Source: Candidatus Parvarchaeota archaeon
GTDB lineage: Archaea; Nanobdellota; Nanobdellia; Parvarchaeales; Parvarchaeaceae
DNA: 44,685 nt
NCBI GenBank assembly: GCA_023380585.1
Contig: JAMCRN010000014.1
Span: forward strand, 1-44,685
Direction: 5' to 3'
In this document: positions 15,881 to 23,800 of the stretch, piece by piece
Numbering within the stretch: position 1 is the first letter of the stretch
Layout: each line of letters begins with the position of its first letter
Position numbers and translations under genes: made by a program
The notes under the pieces: generated by a model
The model's database searches: none
What the model was told of the DNA's origin: nothing
Seen by the model: only the letters and a program-made list of their open reading frames with translations

Positions 15881-16159
15881 CTACTGCTGCTCAGGTTCTT
15901 CCAGCTCTGATTGCGATGAGACTATACTTGATATTATGAATATGTCGTCTATAGCCCTCACTAGATTATGCTGTATTATTGCTCCCTTTGCACCCTTTAT
16001 TATCTTTGAAAGGTTGGATGATGATGCGGCTTTTATACGCCATCCTATCACGCGATTGTCCTGTATTATAGCCTCATCAACATCTCCAAAATAGGACCCT
16101 GCGTCTGTGAATACTTTCAATCCAAATGTATCGGTTATATTCTTTAGTTTTAATGCCAT
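15881..16159 (-). CDS. PRC-barrel domain protein
   Basis: 92-aa protein made of one PRC-barrel: ITDTFGLKVFTDAGSYFGDV is the typical opening (G-x-V--D--G---G-V), followed by ADEAII-type strand DEAIIQDNRVIGWRI, then NLVRAIDDIFII near the end. Single PRC-barrels are common in archaea and bind RNA or proteins; the RimM-like and cell-division (CdpB-like) versions share this fold, but the exact role here is unknown. The C-terminus is acidic (EELEEPEQQ-like). Promoter TATTTAAATA at 16177-16189. Confidence 0.82.
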   Translation of the reverse strand: MALKLKNITDTFGLKVFTDAGSYFGDVDEAIIQDNRVIGWRIKAASSSNLSKIIKGAKGAIIQHNLVRAIDDIFIISSIVSSQSELEEPEQQ

Positions 16160-16176
16160 ATTAGAGATTATACTTC

Positions 16177-16189
16177 TATATTTAAATAG
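16177..16189 (-). promoter_or_regulatory. TATA box for the PRC-barrel gene
   Basis: Minus strand CTATTTAAATATA centred 25 nt before the ATG at 16159, inside a 119-bp divergent intergenic region. The plus-strand gene at 16279 has its own AT-rich box near 16248-16258. Confidence 0.5.
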
Positions 16190-16278
16190 TTAACATACTC
16201 AAACACTGTTATAAACCTTTCTCTCTAGATTTTTAGATGGCAGGTAGTATTAAATATTAGTTAGTATCAGGATAAAAT

Positions 16279-16773
16279 ATGGGAAGCGACGTAGAGGACG
16301 CGAAAAACCTATTAAAGAAGAAATTGGCTAGTATCCTTTCCAATACTGATAAGGTGTTGCATGACGTCAATGATATAATAATATCTGCTTCTGTAAAAAT
16401 TGACGAGGACGTGGAAGTACCATCCAAAACCTATTCTTCTTCATATATAACCACGCTTAAGACGGTGGAAAAAAAGGACAGAAACGGCTTTGTTATGCCG
16501 TGCATAAGATACCTGGATTCTGTGTCTGTAAAGACGAAAGAAGGAGCAGCGTCTGTGCTGACCCAGATATACAGTATACTCGATGGCAACGTATATATAG
16601 TGGATCTGAAAAAAGACGAAGTCAATGCGATGGAAGGGCTTAACATCGACAATAAGGGGATATACCACGCACTGAAGAAGTATGACAATGCGCGAAAAAA
16701 CTGTTCAATAGTGTATTCATTGGCAAATACAGTGTTCGGATACGATGAGAAATACAATCACACTTATGTATAG
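16279..16773 (+). CDS. Hypothetical protein (164 aa)
   Basis: Not recognised. Soluble, acidic-to-neutral protein without signal or TM segment. N-terminal part is a Lys/Asp-rich helix (EDAKNLLKKKLASIL), then a beta-rich middle (SVKIDEDVEVPSKTY, FVMPCIRYLDSV) and an alpha/beta C-terminal half with GNVYIVDLKKDEVNAMEG. It stands alone on the plus strand between two minus-strand genes. The composition and codon use are like the neighbours, so it is probably expressed. No function is proposed. Confidence 0.72.
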   Translation: MGSDVEDAKNLLKKKLASILSNTDKVLHDVNDIIISASVKIDEDVEVPSKTYSSSYITTLKTVEKKDRNGFVMPCIRYLDSVSVKTKEGAASVLTQIYSILDGNVYIVDLKKDEVNAMEGLNIDNKGIYHALKKYDNARKNCSIVYSLANTVFGYDEKYNHTYV

Positions 16774-16777
16774 GCCG

Positions 16778-17212
16778 CTATATCTTTATCTCTTTCCATT
16801 CCACTCTTTTTGATTGTATCGCATCCTTTACTTTTTTCTCCGGCTTGCTCAAAGACGAATCGCCGGTCTTAAGTTCTACAAATTTTACAGTTACTGCCTT
16901 GTCATTGCCCTCTCTTGCCTCTGAAAGACCGTCAAAGACTATATAGTCTACCGGGTTTCCTAAAAACCTGAAATCTGAAAGGTTTCCTACATCGTTCTGC
17001 AGTATTGGAAAGATTTGTTCGCCTATCTTTCCTTTTATTACCGCCCTTTGCGATGAAAGCGCATGCGCTATTTCTTTTGGCAGTTCCTTTTCTTTCCATT
17101 TAATAAATTCGTTTTCAGCCATCTGTCTTGAAAGCATTCTGAAAAGGACATAAGAGACTACAGCTGCGACGCCGATCCCGAATATCAATCCGTATACAAA
17201 GCTGGAAACCAT
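16778..17212 (-). CDS. Membrane-anchored Holliday junction resolvase-like endonuclease (COG4741 type)
   Basis: Predicted nuclease of the restriction-endonuclease-like fold, distantly related to archaeal Holliday junction resolvases. 144 aa: one N-terminal TM helix (about residues 5-25), a linker helix, then the nuclease core. Catalytic residues visible: E in GKIGEQIFP, D in NPVDYIVFDGL and the ExK in VKFVELKTGDSSLS, which together give the PD-(D/E)xK signature. The family pattern DFRFLG-PVDYIVFDGL fits COG4741 closely. Biological substrate unknown; the TM anchor suggests a membrane or extracytoplasmic role. Convergent with the 164-aa hypothetical gene, 4 nt apart. Confidence 0.83.
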   Translation of the reverse strand: MVSSFVYGLIFGIGVAAVVSYVLFRMLSRQMAENEFIKWKEKELPKEIAHALSSQRAVIKGKIGEQIFPILQNDVGNLSDFRFLGNPVDYIVFDGLSEAREGNDKAVTVKFVELKTGDSSLSKPEKKVKDAIQSKRVEWKEIKI

Positions 17213-17279
17213 GTCAAGACTGAAACTTCCTTTATATATAGTGTTTTTTCCTCCATATATTTATCCATTTAAGCCGCGT

Positions 17280-17352
17280 TGTCGGGGGGGAGATTTGAAC
17301 TCCCGACCTCTGCCTCATGAGGGCAGCGTACTGACCGCTGTACTACCCCGAC
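17280..17352 (-). tRNA. tRNA with CAT anticodon (elongator Met or Ile2), unusual G37
   Basis: Full cloverleaf on the minus strand: acceptor GTCGGGG/CCCCGAC, discriminator A; D arm GTAC/GTAC; anticodon stem CTGCC/GGCAG with loop CTCATGA; T arm GGGAG-TTCAAAT-CTCCC; 73 nt, no intron. The anticodon is CAT. It lacks the three G:C pairs (GGG/CCC) of an initiator. Position 37 is G, whereas Met and Ile2 tRNAs normally have A37. Assignment between elongator Met and the Ile tRNA that reads ATA (agmatidine-modified) is open; ATA codons are very frequent in this window. Confidence 0.85.
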
Positions 17353-17353
17353 G

Positions 17354-17851
17354 CTATTTCTTATAGCCAATATCCCTTAGAAGTTTATACCTTTTCCTTT
17401 TGTCTTCGTCTTTTTCTACGCCCAAAGGTTTCTTTCCGTCTATTACTCCCAGCACTGCCCTGCCTCCATCTCCATCGTCGTAAACTAAGACCGTCACTGG
17501 GTTCGCGCTTGCTGCGTATATCTTGGCTACTTCATCGACTCTCTTTATCCTGTCCAGCACGTTTATAGGATACGCATTCTCTATCAATATCACAAGAAGA
17601 TGACCGCTGCCTATCTTCATTGCTATATCTATGCTGTCCTTTGTCAACCTTGAATCGTTCCCATCGTGCCTTATCAGCCTGTCACCAGATGCTTCATTGA
17701 AGGCTATGCCGAACTTTATAGATGGAGAAGACGATATCAAAGTCTCGTATACGTCTTCCACCGTCTTTATGAAGTGGGACTGACAAAGTATTATGTTCCT
17801 TCCCTTAAGGTCTATCCTTACTTTCTCTATACTGAATTTGTCTTGTGCCAT
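17354..17851 (-). CDS. Adenosine-specific kinase family protein (DUF355)
   Basis: Member of the small archaeal/bacterial family structurally described as adenosine-specific kinase. Diagnostic blocks: SIKFGIAFNEASGDRLIRHDGND, AMKIGSGHLLVILIENAYPINVLDRIK, AKIYAASANPVTVLV and GRAVLGVIDGKKPLG. From ATG 17851 the protein has 165 aa, normal length. I prefer ATG 17851 over GTG 17860 because a perfect Shine-Dalgarno GGAGGTGA ends 5 nt before it and the GTG lies inside that motif. The Shine-Dalgarno overlaps the stop codon of the 2887-aa surface protein gene, so translation is probably coupled to it, although the functions appear unrelated. Confidence 0.88.
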   Translation of the reverse strand: MAQDKFSIEKVRIDLKGRNIILCQSHFIKTVEDVYETLISSSPSIKFGIAFNEASGDRLIRHDGNDSRLTKDSIDIAMKIGSGHLLVILIENAYPINVLDRIKRVDEVAKIYAASANPVTVLVYDDGDGGRAVLGVIDGKKPLGVEKDEDKRKRYKLLRDIGYKK

Positions 17852-17856
17852 ATAAG

Positions 17857-17866
17857 TCACCTCCTC
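17857..17866 (-). promoter_or_regulatory. Shine-Dalgarno site that decides the DUF355 gene start
   Basis: Minus strand GAGGAGGTGA, overlapping the TGA of the giant surface protein and 5 nt before ATG 17851. Stronger than nearly all other sites in the window, where starts are mostly leaderless. Confidence 0.75.
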
Positions 17867-20800
17867 ATGTCGTTACGCAAGGAACTCTGACCCCAGTGAA
17901 TTTTATGCTCTGAGTGCCGCCGGCAGTCAAAGACCCTGAAGATGGAGACGGTCTGTATTCTGTAGTATCTGTCTGTCCTGAAGAACATGAAAGTAATACA
18001 ATGGGGACACTGAAACTATGTGTGCCTGCAGGGATGCTGGAGAAAGATATAGTGGAAGACGTAGAAGAGTGGGTTTGGAAATCATAGGTAACTGTCCAGC
18101 TATGACCACTTGGAACACCTGTTTCCTTGAAATATGACGTGCATGAGCCTGACCCGCTGAAACTTATCTTCTGTGTGGACCCTGTGCTTAAAGACCCTGA
18201 AGAAGGGGAAGGAGAGTATTTGCATCCTCCTTCTGACACCACAGGGACCAAGAAGCTGTATGTACCTTGTGGTTCTAAAAAGGTTATAGTCCCAGATAAG
18301 GAAGTCTTTTTGACTCCGTCATATGTCACACTCCACTGTGTGTTCAGAATGCCGGATTCGGAGAATACTGCAGAACAATCAGATGAGGCTGAAAATGCTA
18401 TATTTTGAGTGCCGCCGGCAGTCAAAGACCCTGAAGCCGGCGAAGCCACATAACATGTCCCAGAGACTACAAAGCCGGTAGGGACAGAGAATGAATAGCT
18501 GCCGGCAGGGGATTCAACGGTTATAGTAGAAGTGGAAGACAAATTTAATATAGAATCGTAAGTAACGTTCCACTGAGTGCCGGCAGGCAGGCCAGATTCT
18601 GTGAATGTAGTGACACAGCTCGTTGAGTTAGAAAAGTTTATGTTTACGGTTCCGGCGGCTGGGGCTACTCCGGAAACAGGCGAGGGAGTGTATACTGTAG
18701 TGCATCCTGATGAAGAATTCTGCGTATCGAGGACAGTAAAATCGTTGTTCCCATTAGACAACGTATATATCTGGGAGATATTTGAACGGACTATGTTCCC
18801 GCCGTAATCCACTCCCCACTCTGATACGCTCAGGACCTGCTGCGGTATGCCTGTTTCTATGAACGTAGTCGGCTTATATATCGAAAGGAATGAACTGACA
18901 GGGTTTTTTATCTGGTATATTCTTACCGGGACTATATTGTAGCTCTTTGGAGAGACAAGAAGAGTATAACTTATGTTCCATACAGTCGGCAGATTATACG
19001 CACGATAATATTGGGACCTCACGGAATAAGTAGAATTACCAGGACTCTGATATATACAGTTTATAACGTATCCATAAAGAAGGTTGTTGATCTGGTTACA
19101 GCCTTCATCGTAAGTTATATTGAAAGACCAGCTTTTCGTGCGACCAGGATATGTGGATGTAAATATCCTTGGAGAACCGTTAGGGCATGTTGAATTCAAT
19201 TGGACTGCATTAGAAACGCTGTCGAATACTTGGACGGATGGAGGAGAAGTGCTGCCGTTTTCGCTTATGCTGTAGAATTGTATAGCATGAAGGCCTGAAT
19301 TTAGCTGACCCAATGAGAAATATAGACCATTGGAGTACTCAGGTGGCAGTGATTGCCCTGAACAAAGTTGTCCTTCTCCTAGGTTGAATAAACCGTAATC
19401 CCCCTGGAACTTTGAGCCTAGACAGTTCTGAGACGTACCTCCCGTGAATATGTTCATGGCGTAATCGAAAACGCTCCCGTTGACAAAGCCAGGTATTCCG
19501 CTTATCCCGAAATAAGGGTTCTGTAAAAGTATCGTATTCAGCATGTCATACGGATAGAAAGAGGACTCCGACAGGGACTGTTTCTGGTTATTTGATATTA
19601 GCAAGTCTGCCGGATAAAGCTGCGTTACCAAGTTTATAAGCTCCTGTTGTGAGACTGACAGGCTTGTGAAGTAATCATCTCTGACAGGATTGACGAAATA
19701 CCCACTCGGTATCGATACGTTTAATGGCAAAGTAGTGGATATTATACCAAAACCTACACCTGTGTCTAAAGACGTCCTGTTGTCATACTGCACCACAAAT
19801 GAAGCGTTGGTGTTTAATGAAGCCGGATAATGATAAGCTATACATTTATTGGATAAAGTAGGTGGATAATAACCAGGTGATGAAAAGGAGTTGCAGCCTG
19901 TCGGCGTACTGCCGTACTGAGGGCCGCTTACTGTCACGTTATCAGTCGATGAAGTTATGTATATTGCAGTACCCTGGTTTACACAGGAGAAGTCAACGCC
20001 TGTACTTATCGTTCCTGATGCGTAGTTACTGGAACAGGACAATATGCTTCCTGAGTACCCTGTAGGGCAGCTGTAAGTCTGGTAGAACTGACTGTTTCCA
20101 TCTGGATTTGTTGTTATAGTTGGAGCTGTGACGTTGAATGCATCCCTTCCCGCTTCGCAGCCACCTACTTCTGGTATTCCGCTTGGGTTTATAGTATTGA
20201 AGGTCGTGCCAGGCTGCCATGTCCACCCTTCACTCTGCACATTTTTCTCTATGAGAGCAGAAGAATTCCCACACGTATAATTCGACAATAGATAGGTAGA
20301 TTCTGATTGTTTTGTGTTTATGCTGAAATCGCTTATTTCTATGCTGTCTGATTTGACCCCAGAAGCAGTTATAGAACATGTTCCTGTAAGATTGTTCTCG
20401 CTGGAAGATATTGGAGATGAGGAGAAAGAGGCTTCGCAGTTGCCGGATGTGCTGGGATATGTGCATGAAAAACTAGTATTAGTGTTTGACGATGAAACAA
20501 ACCATCCACTGCATGAAAACGAAGGTTGGAGCGGTTTTGTAGGAGCCGAACTGCTGTTGAAAAGATAGCTTGATAATGATACCGAGAGACTGCTTGCTTT
20601 TTTCGGAGAAGAGGAAGAAAACGACAATGTGCCGTTTGTAGGCGCGCATGAATATTGTATATTGTTGATATCTCCTACGAAACAGCCACCGCCTATAGGA
20701 TAATTCGTTCCTGTATACACTCCATTAGAGCTATAATTATAGTTGTTGGGGTTAGATTCTGGTATCGCTTCTATAGAATCATAAGAACCGGCTTGAGGCA

Positions 20801-23800
20801 TAACTGGGGGGGCTGGTTTTATGCAGGATGTATAGTTATATACGCTGTCGTTTATCGGACAGGAATCTATGAATGTCTGGTTAGATGGAAGATATAGTAT
20901 ACTATTTATCCCGATTGAAGCTGTATGGGAGACTATGTAATTCTCACTTGGGTTCGATGATTGGTATTGGACGTAGCTCCCATTCACGAACAATTCAGGT
21001 CCTTCCCCTGGTATAGGAGTCTGGCCTGAAATTGAGCAAGCATCATATAAAGTACCATCGTTTGCTGAGAAGTTGCCTGGCTTGTATAGAAAGCCTACGG
21101 TTTCACCGCTCTGTGCGTTGTAAAGATTCGACGAAGACGTAGCCGGAGAGGAGAATCCTTCGGTATACGTAGGGCTCCCTGAATACAAACAGTACTGCGG
21201 TCCTGCTTTCGGATTTATATCAGAGGAAGTTATGTTTACAAGGCTTTCTGTTCCAGATGTAGTGACAGTCGTAGTGCATGAATTGACAAACGATGGATTT
21301 GGTGCGGTCCCATTCTTTGTATATTCTTTTTGTACTGTCACCGTATTATAGCCCAGGTATCCTACAGAAATAGGAGGGCTTACACTGGCGACTTGCCCTG
21401 TGCTTGCTGCAGCGTATGAAAAGTTATCTATCAAGTTGTTCTGAATGTTGAAGTCTATCGCTGGCCCGGAAGTCTGTATCTGGTCTGTTATTACATTAGA
21501 ACCATCGTATACGCAATAGATACTTACGACGTTTTGGGAAGGACTAGTCGTTTGATAAAGCTTATTTGAATCATAATTTATGTTTCCAAACCCTGTTTCC
21601 TTCCATACCGCTGTCTGGGAGCTAGTATATGAAACATCGAAGCATGCGGCTACAGGGCCGTATCCTGATTCTGATATCACAGGGGATGATGAGGAAACAT
21701 TATTAAATAGCAGAGTGCCTATATCATTTCCATTTATATTAAAATCGCTGATACACGGACCAAAACCGGACTTACAATCCGATTCTATAGTCCCGGAATA
21801 GTTCGAATACGCGAACCCTACGCTGTAAGGGGTCTGGGATAGATTTATCCAGGATACAGAAACGTTCAATGGCGGCGGAGTCCCTTCCAATATCATATAA
21901 TTTGTTACTCCTGGTCTTGAAACAAATACGTAGCTACAGTCACCTTGTATGTTCGGGAGAGTCTGGAACGGCAATTCTGAATAAGGATACGGACTGTTGG
22001 TTACCACTTTTATACCCTGGCATGAATAAGTGCCCTTCGGCATTGAAAACACGACTGGCGCAGGTGGAGATGTATACGGAATGGAGAGATTTTCCTCCGC
22101 CGTCGGGGAATCGGCTGCGGCTGAAGGGTCTATTATTAGGAAAGCTCCTGCAGACGGAGAGGGTATGCTTGGAAGGAATATGTTCTTTGTTATTTCCTGG
22201 CCGCCGGATTCCTGCGTAAAGTTTATAGAATAATTCCCACCTGCTTCTATAGTACACTTCCCCGTATAATTCAAAAAGCCATCGCTTATTACTTGATTAT
22301 ATAAGCCGCAGCCTACGCTTGACTGACCGTATGCGCTTAAGTTAACGTCCTGCGAATTCAGCGGTAGATCGTCTTCTGTTATATATAGTTCATTATTGGC
22401 CTGGCTCTGGACTGCCTGGCCTAGGCCTATGTCTCCGCTTCCGAGATAAGCATTGTTAGAATCGTTGATGAAAACCGCCCTTATAGCCTGAAATGACTTA
22501 TTAAGATAACAGATTATGGTCCCGTTTTCGAGAAGATATTCTCCGTTTGAGACTTGCGAAGCACCGACGTCCGCTATAGGAGTGTTTGGTACGCTGTTTT
22601 CTATATTGCAGGAGAATGGAGTATCATTCAAATAATACAGGAAAAGTTTGGAATCTTTTAAATATCTTGTCGAAGGGGTAAACGAGAACAAAAGCGAAAA
22701 GCCTTTCCCTATGTTACCGCTTATATTCAGAGTAGTAGAATAAGTCCCGCTGCTGCTCGCTATGAAATTAGTTATATTGCTTGAGACAGGTGCCGTCCCG
22801 CCGTAAGTCTCATTTGACAGATTAAGATTTGAGTCATTGTACAGTTCGACATTGAACGGCCCGACCTTTGATGTTATCTTCATTACTGTATTGTTTATGA
22901 CTATGTTGCTTAGGCACCCGGAAGAGCTTATAGACGGCGACAAAGAGTCAGAAGACAGCACTCCTGATCCGTTCGTAGTACCGCTGAAACTGCAACTAGA
23001 CCCATCGCTTAAAGTAACAATTACGGGGTTACCAGAATACGTGCTTGTGTTCTGGAGATTTTGATATCCGACTATCTTTAACAGTGATCTATTGCTGAAG
23101 ATATTAGAGGCCTCCAATGCGAAACCGTAACTGCCTATAGGCACACCACTATATGTCAATGTCACATTCGAGCTTAACGCTGATGAAACGTGGCTAGTGT
23201 TTGACAATATATTATCTAAAGAGCCATTGCCCAGGTATACGAAAGCCTGTCTGTTTGATTCGGCAATAGAACTGTTTATTTCCGGTTTCTCTAATTGGAA
23301 TGACGCTATTGAACTTTGATACGCAGGAATATTGTTGAATGAAAGGCCTACGCTGTCGGAATATGGCATGAACAGAAGACCTCTCCACCTGGTTATTAGG
23401 ATGTTGTCAGGCGTAGAGTTGTAGTTGTAAAAAGCTTGTGTAGCATATTTTATGTTTGGAGAAGAAGCTGCCTGACTTAGCCAGAAGACACTGAAGTCAT
23501 TAAGGTTGTCCTGTGACGCAAAGCACGATACACTTGAGCCACTAAGAGGATTCGGTATCCTAGTCGGATGAGCTTTACATTGACCAGGAAGAGGATTCGT
23601 AGTGCAGTACGGATTCTTACTCTCATATGTAAGATTTACCAGTCCGCTTCCTGTCAAAGCCAATATATCAGTAGAAACTGTCGCCGTTATAGAGTTTTGG
23701 GTGTTGTTAGCGGCGGTCAATGATACGTTGAAATTATTGAAGTATACTGTGCTTGACTGGAAAGGACTTGTACTAAAGTTCGTATTTTCATAACTGACTA

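Larger units (their letters stand above)
17865..18869 (-). repeat. Four tandem thermopsin-like beta repeats (about 80 aa each)
   Basis: Coding region for the C-terminal four repeats of the giant protein. Units 1 to 3 of the recognisable set start with a Cys followed by an aromatic strand and E-(T/S)-G; the first (2554) is the most divergent. The end of the protein stops 4 residues into what would be a fifth unit. Units 2 and 4 share a 31-bp exact DNA match. Confidence 0.8.
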
